Source of the DNA: Spirochaetia bacterium
GTDB lineage: Bacteria; Spirochaetota; Leptospiria; Leptospirales; Leptonemataceae
DNA: 54,581 nt
Assembly: GCA_021413825.1 (NCBI GenBank)
Contig: JAIOPQ010000087.1
Location: forward strand, 1 to 54,581
Reading direction: 5' to 3'
Within the stretch, counting starts at the first letter, position 1. Each line of letters opens with the position of its first letter. A program made the translations under genes and the position numbers. The notes under the pieces are model-generated. The model searched no databases and had not been told where the DNA came from. It saw only the letters and a program-made list of their open reading frames with translations. This document shows positions 17,080 to 25,273 of this stretch, one piece after another.

Positions 17080-18204
17080 ATGTATCGCAGGCTGGCTCTA
17101 ATATCTCTCTTATGTCTACCGCTGGCAGTGCACGGCGAGTCCGTGGCTGAAAAAGCGGCGGAAAAGCGCAATGAACTGATCCGCTATTTGCGCGAAATTC
17201 GCACAATGAGCTATAATTTCCCATGTGATCCATTTCCGGATTGTGCGGCAGCCATGCCAGCCAAGCCAGAAACGGGCGCACCAGCCCAGCCCGGGGCTGC
17301 AGCTACGCCTGAGCGTATAAAGCTCTTTAATGAAGTTAAGCGGATTTACCAGGAAGGCATGGTCTACATGTACGAAGGTAACTACGTAAACGCCTACAAT
17401 CGATTCTTGGACAGCCAGGCTCGGGTAGAGCGAATTCTAGAGGGCCTGAGCCAGCTCTATCTGGACCGCACGGAAATGCTTCTGCGCGATTCCATTGAAA
17501 AAAAAGATATCTCGAATCCCATTGATATGTCAGCAACGGACATTTCGATCGATTTTGGTCCAAATTCGGATAAACGCCGTGACTTCAAACGGAACCGCGA
17601 GATTCCACGCGATTCACGCGCCTATGATCCACGTGAAACCCATTACGCTTATAACAAATACGAAATCGAACGTAACGTTGAGCAGGGCTACAAGCAACTA
17701 GGTCAGGCTCGTGAAGCGCGTCGCCGCGCACTAACGGTTGATGCAAATCTTGGTCCAAACCAGCGTCTTGAGCCGCACCATCGCCGTGCTAGAATTGAGT
17801 ATTATCTCACCTGCATCAGAATTGCTCGCCTTGCAAAACTGAACGGCGAGCGAATCTATCAATTAAAGTATCCATACGACAACTATGCACTTATGAGCCC
17901 GTACGGAAAAACAGAAGTCATCAAGGGCGACAATCCAAGACCAGCAACGTTCCCAAAGATTGCTGGCAAAGATCGTGATTGGTCAACAGATGAGAACATA
18001 ACGGACGCTACTAAGAAAGACGATAAAAGCAATCCGTATGTTTTCCCTGCTAACCTGAATCCGGTTTTTGATCTGCGCGTACCTGAGCAATATCACCGTG
18101 ACCTTTCAGATTCGCGTGATCAAATTTTCGAAGATCAAGTTAACATCAACGTTGAGTATAAATATATTCCAGGTAAACGCGACGCTAAACCGGAAACCAA
18201 ATAA
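17080..18204 (+). CDS. Exported protein of unknown function
   Basis: 374 residues: signal peptide MYRRLALISLLCLPLAVHG, a Cys pair in FPCDPFPDC, an Ala/Pro linker, then a helical region (about 85-140: VKRIYQEGMVYMYEGNYVNAYNRFLDSQ) resembling a single TPR-like repeat. A very basic/acidic middle with many Arg and Tyr (RRDFKRNREIPRDSRAYD, THYAYNKYEIERNVEQ) follows. The C-terminus is hydrophilic. No enzyme motif is visible. Likely periplasmic. It starts at ATG 17080 with AGGACTCC upstream. Repeat copy B1 begins directly after its TAA. Confidence 0.78.
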   Translation: MYRRLALISLLCLPLAVHGESVAEKAAEKRNELIRYLREIRTMSYNFPCDPFPDCAAAMPAKPETGAPAQPGAAATPERIKLFNEVKRIYQEGMVYMYEGNYVNAYNRFLDSQARVERILEGLSQLYLDRTEMLLRDSIEKKDISNPIDMSATDISIDFGPNSDKRRDFKRNREIPRDSRAYDPRETHYAYNKYEIERNVEQGYKQLGQAREARRRALTVDANLGPNQRLEPHHRRARIEYYLTCIRIARLAKLNGERIYQLKYPYDNYALMSPYGKTEVIKGDNPRPATFPKIAGKDRDWSTDENITDATKKDDKSNPYVFPANLNPVFDLRVPEQYHRDLSDSRDQIFEDQVNINVEYKYIPGKRDAKPETK

Positions 18205-18370
18205 GCTCCCGCGCCCCCGTTCGAATTTATCGGCAGAAAAGGGAAAGCGGGCCTGCCCTCGGCGCGGTGTTCCGAGCCTCGGACGCTCGCATCCGGCTCC
18301 CTGCACGGCTCCCCTTCCCCTTTTCTGGATGTAAAGGTCGCGAGGCCTTGTCGCTTAACGGGTTTTGAGG
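18205..18370 (+). repeat. Structured 3' repeat, copy B1
   Basis: It begins immediately after the stop of the exported-protein gene. Outer arms 18234-18250 and 18311-18327 (CAGAAAAGGGAAAGCGG against CCCCTTCCCCTTTTCTG) pair at 15 of 17 positions. The core CGGCGCGGTGTTCCGAGCC is at 18260-18278, CTGCACGGCTCC at 18301-18312, and distal CCTTGTCGCTTAACGGGTTTT at about 18346-18366. Same orientation as the gene before it. Confidence 0.85.
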
Positions 18371-18410
18371 TTGGGGCGCTCCGGCCAGCTAGTAAAGTTC
18401 TGGGAACTCT

Positions 18411-18573
18411 ATCCGAAACACCAGTTGTGACAAGGTCAGCGCAGATTTATCCTGAGAACCCGGTGTGCGTGTCGAGCGGCATCACCGCGCCCCGAGGCTC
18501 GGAACACCGTGCCGAAGGGCGACGCGCACACGGGGTTCTCAGGCAAAGAAACTGCACGGGCCGTCAGAACAAC
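18411..18573 (-). repeat. Structured 3' repeat, copy B2 (reverse orientation)
   Basis: It begins immediately after the TAA of the minus-strand gene at 18574 and runs in that gene's direction, facing copy B1. Outer arms 18451-18471 and 18523-18543 pair at 19 of 21 positions, with a sequence unrelated to the arms of the other copies. The core on the minus strand is CGGCACGGTGTTCCGAGCC (18496-18514), one base different from the others. The distal CCTTGTCACAAC follows. Together with B1 this fills the 369-bp gap between the two convergent genes. Confidence 0.82.
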
Positions 18574-19479
18574 TTAACTCAGGCCTGCTTCCTTCCGCGC
18601 CATTACAATCTGATTCATTCTTAGCTGGGCTAATCGACGCAAATCCACCAGGGCCTCTGCGTGATTCTTTAGTTCTGGATCCTGATCAAATCTTCCTTCC
18701 ATGATTCGCAGCGAATCCCGAATATACCGCAAATCCTTTTCAGCAGCAATCTTGTGCTGTTTGATGAGCTGCTTTATCCGGGCGAATTCGTATTTTCTCA
18801 GGTGAACTCTCACCAGAAACTCGACTCCAAATTTTTGAACTGATTCACCCCATTTCCCGGAGCGGTCCATTTCTTCAATTTTGGTCAGATACTCTGAATC
18901 CACCGCACGGCGCGGCTGGCTTGAAGCCTGTGCAGTATCCCGAACGGGTTGCACTTCTTTTAGAATCTCCGGTATTAGCTCGCGGATTTTCTCTCCCTTC
19001 CAGGTATCCGAAAATTCCACAAAACGCGTGGCCATAAACTGTTCGAATTGCTGTAACATCATTGCAAGGTTCAATGATTTTCCCAGCGGCGTGTTGTTGA
19101 ACTGACGAGCAGTCCCAATCATTTCGCGTACTATCTGAGTTGCCTGTTTGCGTTTGTAATACTGCCCCTCGTACGCCAGTTCAAGTTCGGAATAGGCAAC
19201 TTCTTTCAACTTCATCAAAATTGGAATGTCTGCAAGGACGTAGGTTTCCAATCCATGGATCAATAAGCGATCGTCTGGCTCAACGAGCCGGATACTAAAA
19301 ATATAATGGGCTTCAGTAAGCATGCGCAGATAGTAGCGCATCTTCTCTTCATTCTCTACAAGATCGCTTAACGTTTTGCGGTAGATGGTTTCTGACTGTG
19401 GAAAAGAGGTGCGCTTGCCTTCGTCGTTGACGGCCCGAATTCTTTCGACCATCGCCATGAGGCGTTCAAGGAGTGTCAC
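18574..19479 (-). CDS. Predominantly helical protein of unknown function
   Basis: 301 residues, almost entirely helical and charged, with no signal peptide or membrane segment. Recognisable stretches are MVERIRAVNDEGKRTSFPQS near the N-terminus, LIHGLETYVLADIPILMKLK in the middle and a C-terminal helix bundle (LRYIRDSLRIMEGRFDQDPE). I do not recognise a family. It starts at GTG 19479, overlapping the kdsB stop by four bases (GTGA), so it is the last gene of the que-polysaccharide-kdsB run and probably cotranscribed. Repeat B2 follows its stop. Confidence 0.78.
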   Translation of the reverse strand: MTLLERLMAMVERIRAVNDEGKRTSFPQSETIYRKTLSDLVENEEKMRYYLRMLTEAHYIFSIRLVEPDDRLLIHGLETYVLADIPILMKLKEVAYSELELAYEGQYYKRKQATQIVREMIGTARQFNNTPLGKSLNLAMMLQQFEQFMATRFVEFSDTWKGEKIRELIPEILKEVQPVRDTAQASSQPRRAVDSEYLTKIEEMDRSGKWGESVQKFGVEFLVRVHLRKYEFARIKQLIKQHKIAAEKDLRYIRDSLRIMEGRFDQDPELKNHAEALVDLRRLAQLRMNQIVMARKEAGLS

Positions 19480-20216
19480 TCAAGCAGCCCCTTCTTCTTG
19501 AAAATGCCAATCAGGTTCTGTAAGTCCTCGGGAGTATCAATTCCAGGCAAAGAACCCTGAACCAGGTGGGCGCCCATAGAGAAATCGTTTTCAAGAACAC
19601 GAAGCTGTTCAAGCGACTCAGTATCTTCCAGGCCTGATTGCGGCAATGTTCTAAATCGCAGAAGAAACTCGCGACGATAAGCGTAAATCCCAAGGTGCAG
19701 AAATACTGGCTGGCCGGTTTTGTTTCTTGGAAATGGTATGAGTGAACGCGAGAAATATAGAACTTTTCCCTTGCGCGTGAGGGTTAACTTCACGCGGTTT
19801 GGGATGAGTGGGTCTTCTGCATCCTCAAATGGTCGCGCTGCTGTTGTGACTTCCCATTCAGGGTGATCTTTCAAGAGTCTGACAACTCCGGAAATCAGCT
19901 CAGGCTCGATCCCTGGCTCATCGCCCTGGATGTTTACAATAATATCGTTGTCTTTGTATGATTCTGCAACCTCGGCCAGACGATCTGACCCGGCCTTGTG
20001 GTGTTCTGAGGTCATTATCACTTCACCACCGAAACCTTTTACAGCATCTCTAACTCGTTCATCATCGGTTGCAACTATCAGATTGTCCAGGTCTTTGCAG
20101 CGAGAGGCCGCTTCATATACCCATTGAACCATTGGCTTTTTTCCAATTGGAGCAATCACTTTGCCTGGGAATCGTTGCGAACCATATCTTGCCGGGATAA
20201 CGCCGAGTACACTCAT
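19476..20216 (-). CDS. kdsB: 3-deoxy-manno-octulosonate cytidylyltransferase
   Basis: 246 residues, cytoplasmic. It activates KDO as CMP-KDO for LPS inner core synthesis, so this organism makes (or keeps the gene for) KDO-containing LPS. Motifs: GVIPARYGSQRFPGKVIAPI at 5-24, IVATDDERVRDAVK, VNIQGDEPGIEPELI, NRVKLTLTRKGKVLYFSR, HLGIYAYRREFL and the C-terminal GIDTPEDL. Full length and unbroken. A 48-bp gap separates it from the GH18/deacetylase/GT2 gene, and it overlaps the unknown helical gene downstream. Confidence 0.95.
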   Translation of the reverse strand: MSVLGVIPARYGSQRFPGKVIAPIGKKPMVQWVYEAASRCKDLDNLIVATDDERVRDAVKGFGGEVIMTSEHHKAGSDRLAEVAESYKDNDIIVNIQGDEPGIEPELISGVVRLLKDHPEWEVTTAARPFEDAEDPLIPNRVKLTLTRKGKVLYFSRSLIPFPRNKTGQPVFLHLGIYAYRREFLLRFRTLPQSGLEDTESLEQLRVLENDFSMGAHLVQGSLPGIDTPEDLQNLIGIFKKKGLLE

Positions 20217-20264
20217 GATTAAGAAGTTTTGAATCGTGTATGTACGTCAATCGCTATCCCCGTT

Positions 20265-23200
20265 TCAAGGGAGCGCAGGAGTTAATTTCACGGTACCCTG
20301 GCGCTCAAGCTTGTTCCAACCATGGCGGCGGCCTTTCAGCATTGCAAACATTGCCTTGAAGGTTATGAAATACATGAACTGACGATAGAAGAATCTCTGA
20401 ATCAACACCAACAGCATAAGTCGTTTAGGTTTCCGTTCAAGGGTAAACGCAAGTAGCGACCCGCAAATGTCCATAAAAAGGAAGAGCACATAGCCCGCGG
20501 CAATCGCCTCAATATCGCCCCGCAAGATTGAAAGCAAGAACACAAAATCACCGATAGGCGACAATGCTGGGAAGAGAATCTGAAAGAAGAACATATTTGG
20601 TAAAGCTACCCAGCCAAGCTTTCCTTTGAAAAAAGCGCTTCTGTGTTTCCACAGGCACTGAAAGGTCCCAAAGCTCCAACGGAATCGTTGCGATGCTAGA
20701 GTGCTGACTGTAGCTGGTGCTTCTGTGCGGGCCCGGGCTTCCGGCGCATAAACGATTTTTGCCCCGGATCTCAGCATGGTTAGAGTCAGGTCCGCATCCT
20801 CAGTAAGTGTATCAGTATTGTATCCACCCGCAGCAAGAACTGTAGCACGGCGCCAGGCCCCGGTTGCGCCTGGAACCACGCTGATGCAATTCAAAGCATC
20901 GAAGGCCCGTCGATCAAAATTCTGCGATGTGATATACTCAAGGGATTGAAATCCAGTGAGAATATTGTGGACATTGCCAACCTCAACGTTTCCACATACG
21001 GCATCCACTTCAGGATCCTGGAATGGTGAGGCAAGTTCCGTAATCGTTTGCGGCATTACGATTGTATCTGCATCGATTGTGATTACGATTTCATGTTTGG
21101 CTTTCTGCATTCCGAAGTTGAGTGCAGCGGATTTACCGCTGTTAGCCTGAGTAATCAGCCGAACGCGCTTGTCGTGTTTCTGTAGCTTCTTAACGACATC
21201 AATGGACTTGTCCGTACTGCCATCATCGATGACTAGAATTTCGAACTTCTTATGCGTGCTTTGCTGAAGCGATTCAATTGTTCGGGCAAGGACCTTCTCT
21301 TCATTGTAGGAAGGAATCAGAATGCTTACGGGTATGTTTGGATTTAGCTTTAACCCACTGTCGCTTTTGCTTGCTGACTTGAGTACAAGGAACCCTAAAA
21401 ACACAATCCTTGCGATGGCAAGCAGTGTGGTAAATAAGAAGAGCCAGGTGATTGTAAGCCAGCCCCAACGCACTACAACGCGAGCGGCAGAAGTCGCATA
21501 GACCAGAAACTCCTCCGATGGTGGAAGGGGCGGCATCAAGGTATTTCTGTCGAGCCCGGCTGCGTGATCGACGCTTTCAAATTTATAGCCAAGCGATCTC
21601 AGTTTAGGAATCAAGATTTTCAGGGCTTCCACTGTTTGTCCGCGATCGCCGCCAGAATCATGCATTACGATGATATGGTTTTCAGGTTTCCTGGCCTGTT
21701 CGACAATCCGATTAACCATTCTATCTGCGTTGGGCTTTTGCCAGTCAGAGGAATCGATATTTGCTCCTACAACTATGTAACCTAGCTCAGTTACAATTTT
21801 CAGCGGATCAATCTCAACTGCTTCGTCTGGATTTGAATCCGTATTGTACGGGGCCCTAAAGAGCATTGTCTTGCGGCGAAGTTCCTGTTCGATAATACGC
21901 TGCGTAGTATTGACTTCCAGCCGTGTGCGTTCTGCTGCAGTCCTGCTTAAGTCCGGATGAAAGTACGTGTGGTTCCCAATCAGATGACCATCATCAGCAA
22001 TTTGCTTGAGAATGGCCGGATAACGTTCGGCTTGCTCGCCCACAACAAAAAATGCAGCCGGGACTTTCTCGTGTTTTAGCACGTCCAGAATTTTTGGGGT
22101 CCATTCTGGATCGGGGCCGTCGTCAAAGGTTAGGAGCACCGTTTTTGCCGGTATTGGATTCCCGACTCGTTCGAGCAAATACCCTGACGGAACTCGTCTG
22201 TAATCTGCGGAAGTTATGAAATCTTCTGTATCTGCCTTTGCATCTATCTTTCCCGAATCTGGCGACGTATGGACGCGAAATATTTCACCGATGCTCAAGT
22301 ATAGTATGCTTCGCAGGGGTAAGGGCTCATCGATGGCTGAAAGATCTGGTTTGTCCTCCGAAAGTATTTCCCAGATTGTTGGATCTTCTGCACCCAATCT
22401 CCAGACTGCAACTCCAGCAACATCCGCGCGGTCTGCTGCTAGTTTCTGATTCCAGGCGGTTGCACTATTCATGAACCAGACGTCATGCGAAATCTTCTCA
22501 TCCTGCAAGTATGCAAAATGCATGTTCTTGCTGTCAGCATCCATTGATGGGAGGGCGCCAGTATCATCAGCCAGGGCCATCACTTCAGAAAATTTCATGC
22601 TATACGATTGCGGCTTTCCCCAATCGATTCCGTAGGTTGCAATTCCAACCAGGAGTTTTTCTGGCGGAATGTCCTTTAGAATCTGGGCCAGGTTGTCCTC
22701 GAACCAGTCCTGACCTGCAATTGGTCCCGACGGACCGTTAGCGTAGTGTTGATCGTAGTTCATCAATACGACGCCGTCTGCAACTCTGCCAATTCCTTTG
22801 ATGTCGTACGCCGGGTCGTTCGCAGTTATGTCGACCGTGAGTATCATCCCCTCTGCGTTCAATTTCTTCCCAAGATCCTCAAGAAACTTGATGTAGTTGA
22901 CGCGACCATTCACGCCAAGCGTCTCAATATCAACATTCAACCCTTTCAGATTGTCTTTCTTCGCAAAGTCAACTAGCAAGCTCGTCGTGCATTCGCGAAG
23001 TGATCGATCTGCGAACAACCTTCGCATTTCATCGGTATGCCATTTGTCATTGTGTCCGTTTGTAACTCGGCCGATCACGGATGCTTCAGAGTCATCCAGA
23101 AGGCGCTTAACGTCATAGTCCACGCGCTCCGTAACATCGCATTTAGCTTCTGTCAATAAGAACCAGTCTGGAAAAACTACATCAATGTGATCTTTGAATT

Positions 23201-23537
23201 GTTTGAAAGCATCCACGCTTTCCGGATCATGCTGAACAAGAAACGCAGAAACCAGGCGCTTACCCTGGCGCGGCAGAGAGAGCAGGGCACCTTTGCTTTC
23301 GTCCGTCAATTTGGCTCTCACGCGCGGGTGTACAATGGGATGAAGTTGCTTTGCCTGCTCGCGAACGGCCTGAACGCGCCGCTCAATTCTGCGTACATGT
23401 TGAACGTCAGGCAATGGTGGCGTAATAAAGATTGAGGCTGCAAAAATCGATGCCAGTAATGTGCCAAGCGCAAGTACTGCAAAAAAAGCAACCAGGAAAG
23501 TGCGCCAGCGGCGCTTGGTGGGATCTTCAAAGATCAT
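20265..23537 (-). CDS. Three-domain polysaccharide enzyme: GH18-like, NodB deacetylase and GT2 synthase
   Basis: 1090 residues. A membrane anchor (about 12-35) is followed by a GH18-like domain with LKGLNVDIETLG near 200 (the family Asp-x-Glu site). A NodB/CE4 deacetylase follows with VLLTFDDGPDPEWTP (about 470) and the zinc-site GNHTYFHPDL. Then come a membrane helix, a GT2 domain (SILIPSYNEEKVLARTI, LVIDDGSTD, TIDADTIVM, TEDADLTL, QRFRWSFG) and final membrane helices. This combines synthesis of a beta-linked GlcNAc-type polymer with deacetylation and hydrolysis, as PgaB plus PgaC do separately. The polymer is inferred from family knowledge. It overlaps queC by four bases (ATGA). Confidence 0.9.
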   Translation of the reverse strand: MIFEDPTKRRWRTFLVAFFAVLALGTLLASIFAASIFITPPLPDVQHVRRIERRVQAVREQAKQLHPIVHPRVRAKLTDESKGALLSLPRQGKRLVSAFLVQHDPESVDAFKQFKDHIDVVFPDWFLLTEAKCDVTERVDYDVKRLLDDSEASVIGRVTNGHNDKWHTDEMRRLFADRSLRECTTSLLVDFAKKDNLKGLNVDIETLGVNGRVNYIKFLEDLGKKLNAEGMILTVDITANDPAYDIKGIGRVADGVVLMNYDQHYANGPSGPIAGQDWFEDNLAQILKDIPPEKLLVGIATYGIDWGKPQSYSMKFSEVMALADDTGALPSMDADSKNMHFAYLQDEKISHDVWFMNSATAWNQKLAADRADVAGVAVWRLGAEDPTIWEILSEDKPDLSAIDEPLPLRSILYLSIGEIFRVHTSPDSGKIDAKADTEDFITSADYRRVPSGYLLERVGNPIPAKTVLLTFDDGPDPEWTPKILDVLKHEKVPAAFFVVGEQAERYPAILKQIADDGHLIGNHTYFHPDLSRTAAERTRLEVNTTQRIIEQELRRKTMLFRAPYNTDSNPDEAVEIDPLKIVTELGYIVVGANIDSSDWQKPNADRMVNRIVEQARKPENHIIVMHDSGGDRGQTVEALKILIPKLRSLGYKFESVDHAAGLDRNTLMPPLPPSEEFLVYATSAARVVVRWGWLTITWLFLFTTLLAIARIVFLGFLVLKSASKSDSGLKLNPNIPVSILIPSYNEEKVLARTIESLQQSTHKKFEILVIDDGSTDKSIDVVKKLQKHDKRVRLITQANSGKSAALNFGMQKAKHEIVITIDADTIVMPQTITELASPFQDPEVDAVCGNVEVGNVHNILTGFQSLEYITSQNFDRRAFDALNCISVVPGATGAWRRATVLAAGGYNTDTLTEDADLTLTMLRSGAKIVYAPEARARTEAPATVSTLASQRFRWSFGTFQCLWKHRSAFFKGKLGWVALPNMFFFQILFPALSPIGDFVFLLSILRGDIEAIAAGYVLFLFMDICGSLLAFTLERKPKRLMLLVLIQRFFYRQFMYFITFKAMFAMLKGRRHGWNKLERQGTVKLTPALP

Positions 23538-24205
23538 GACTTCGCCAATGGATCTACGATGCCCGCTTCATCAAATCCCTTTTTCCGCAGTAAGCAACTG
23601 TCGCAATGACCGCAGGGTGAGCCATCAGCGGATGGCTTATAACAACTTGAAGTCTCGCCGTAGTTTACACCGAGGCGGGTTCCCTCACGAATGATTTGGG
23701 CTTTGGACATCTGAATGAGAGGTGTATGAATTTGTACCGGTTTACCTTCAACGCCTCGTTTCATGCCAAGGTTTGCCATGCGTGTAAAAGCTTCGATAAA
23801 TTCAGGCCTGCAATCCGGGTATCCAGAGTAATCCAGTGCATTCACACCGAGGAAAATGTTAGGTATTTCGTACGATTCACACAGTGCCAGTGCGTGGGAG
23901 AGGAAAAGAATATTTCTGGCAGGAACGTAGGTTACCGGAATCCCTTCTTCTGAGACCGAATCCATTGGAACTTCCGGACCGCCCGGCACGAGCGCAGTAT
24001 TTTTGAATATCTCAGGACTGAGCTTGAGCACAAAATGTTTTTGGCAAAAGCGATGAGCCAGGCGAGCGGCCTGCTGTAGCTCAAAACTGTGTCTTTGTCC
24101 GTAATCGAAACTAAGAGCGAATAACGTGAGCCCTTGCGCGCGCGCCATATAAAGGACCGTTGTAGAATCAAGCCCGCCGCTGAGTAGTACAAGTCCCCTA
24201 TCCAT
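23534..24205 (-). CDS. queC: 7-cyano-7-deazaguanine synthase
   Basis: 223 residues. It makes preQ0 from 7-carboxy-7-deazaguanine with ammonia and ATP. PP-loop LLSGGLDSTTVLYMA at 7-21, FDYGQRHSFELQQAARLA, VTYVPARNILFLSHALALCE, and the zinc-binding cysteines SCYKPSADGSPCGHCDSCLLRKKGF near the C-terminus are all intact. Its ATG directly follows the queD stop, and its stop overlaps the three-domain polysaccharide gene. queE, queD and queC form one operon. Confidence 0.96.
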   Translation of the reverse strand: MDRGLVLLSGGLDSTTVLYMARAQGLTLFALSFDYGQRHSFELQQAARLAHRFCQKHFVLKLSPEIFKNTALVPGGPEVPMDSVSEEGIPVTYVPARNILFLSHALALCESYEIPNIFLGVNALDYSGYPDCRPEFIEAFTRMANLGMKRGVEGKPVQIHTPLIQMSKAQIIREGTRLGVNYGETSSCYKPSADGSPCGHCDSCLLRKKGFDEAGIVDPLAKS

Positions 24206-24589
24206 TTATCCTCGGTACACGCAGCGCGAGTTACAGGTTTCGTGCACAGTTATTTCAATCAGTGGTGGAATTGCTGTCTTTAAACGATTCCACAACCAGA
24301 ATGCAATTTGTTCAGAGGTTGGATTTTCGAGCCCTGGAACCTCATTGAGTAAGTTATGATCCAGAAATCCATCGAGCAAAGGCTTTACTACGGCGGAGAT
24401 CGCGCCAAAGTCCATGAGCCAACCCGTACGCTCGTCTACATCTCCTGCCAATTTGATTTCAAATAGGAATGAGTGCCCGTGCATCCGTTTGCATTTGTGG
24501 CCGTCCGGTACGTTTGGAAGAAAATGAGCCGCCTCGAAGCGATATTCTTTGACGATCTCCACATGTCTTGATTGAGATGGGTTAGTCAT
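24206..24589 (-). CDS. queD: 6-carboxy-5,6,7,8-tetrahydropterin synthase
   Basis: 127 residues. It catalyses the first committed step from dihydroneopterin triphosphate toward queuosine or other 7-deazapurines. Zinc ligands and catalytic residues are visible: FEAAHFLPNVPDGHKCKRMHGHSF near residues 18-41 (His, Cys and His-x-His), TGWLMDFGAI, LDHNLLNEVPGLENPTSEQIA and the C-terminal HETCNSRCVYRG. Its stop TAA abuts queC's ATG, and queE ends five bases upstream. Confidence 0.95.
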   Translation of the reverse strand: MTNPSQSRHVEIVKEYRFEAAHFLPNVPDGHKCKRMHGHSFLFEIKLAGDVDERTGWLMDFGAISAVVKPLLDGFLDHNLLNEVPGLENPTSEQIAFWLWNRLKTAIPPLIEITVHETCNSRCVYRG

Positions 24590-24594
24590 ATTTG

Positions 24595-25260
24595 TCAGAC
24601 TCCGGTTGCATCCGCGCCCCAGATGATTTTATGAAGTTGTGTTTGGATACGAGCGTCAATTGATTCTTCGAGCATCCAGGTCACAAGTTTTTCAAGCTTA
24701 ACGGAACCCCAGACCGGTGACAGCAATAGATTGCAAATTTTGTCCAGTTTGTATTCGCGAATCCAGCTGACTGTTTTTTCGAAATCCTGTTGATCTTTGA
24801 TTACGAATTTGATTTCATCTGAGCGTTTTAGATACTGGAAATTCTTTTCAAATGCATGATTGTCTTCACCGGATCCTGGCAGTTTAATATCCATTACGAT
24901 ATGCACGCTTTCAGGAATGCCTTCCAGTGATCGATGTCCTCCGGTTTCAAGGAGCACTTTTTTTCCGAGGGGCTCTGCTGCGAGAATCGTTGAAAGCTCG
25001 ATAACGCTCGCTTTTTGAATTAAGGGTTCGCCACCGGTGATTTGAACCAAGCGAATCCACGCCGGAATTGTTTCCAGGATCTTCTCCTTTGACCAGAAAT
25101 CTCCGGAAGAAAGGGCCTGTGGTGTATCGCACCAGCTGCATCGTATATCGCAGACTCCAGTTCGAATAAAATGACAGGGCAGACCAGAGTGCGAACCCTC
25201 GCCCTGAACCGAGGTGTATGACTCTGAAACTCTCAGAAACTTGGATTCATTTGGGGTCAT
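24595..25260 (-). CDS. queE: 7-carboxy-7-deazaguanine synthase (radical SAM)
   Basis: 221 residues from ATG at 25260. A radical-SAM enzyme converting carboxytetrahydropterin to CDG. The cluster motif is GVCDIRCSWCDTP (CxxxCxxC), preceded by SVQGEGSHSGLPCHFIR and followed by LVQITGGEPLIQ. The C-terminal part is shorter than usual but complete. A TTG at 25281 would add seven residues and would overlap the neighbouring kinase start, so it is disfavoured. It begins the que operon. Only 13 bp separate it from the divergent histidine kinase, so the two promoters must overlap coding sequence. Confidence 0.93.
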   Translation of the reverse strand: MTPNESKFLRVSESYTSVQGEGSHSGLPCHFIRTGVCDIRCSWCDTPQALSSGDFWSKEKILETIPAWIRLVQITGGEPLIQKASVIELSTILAAEPLGKKVLLETGGHRSLEGIPESVHIVMDIKLPGSGEDNHAFEKNFQYLKRSDEIKFVIKDQQDFEKTVSWIREYKLDKICNLLLSPVWGSVKLEKLVTWMLEESIDARIQTQLHKIIWGADATGV

Positions 25261-25273
25261 TTTGTAAAAAGGC

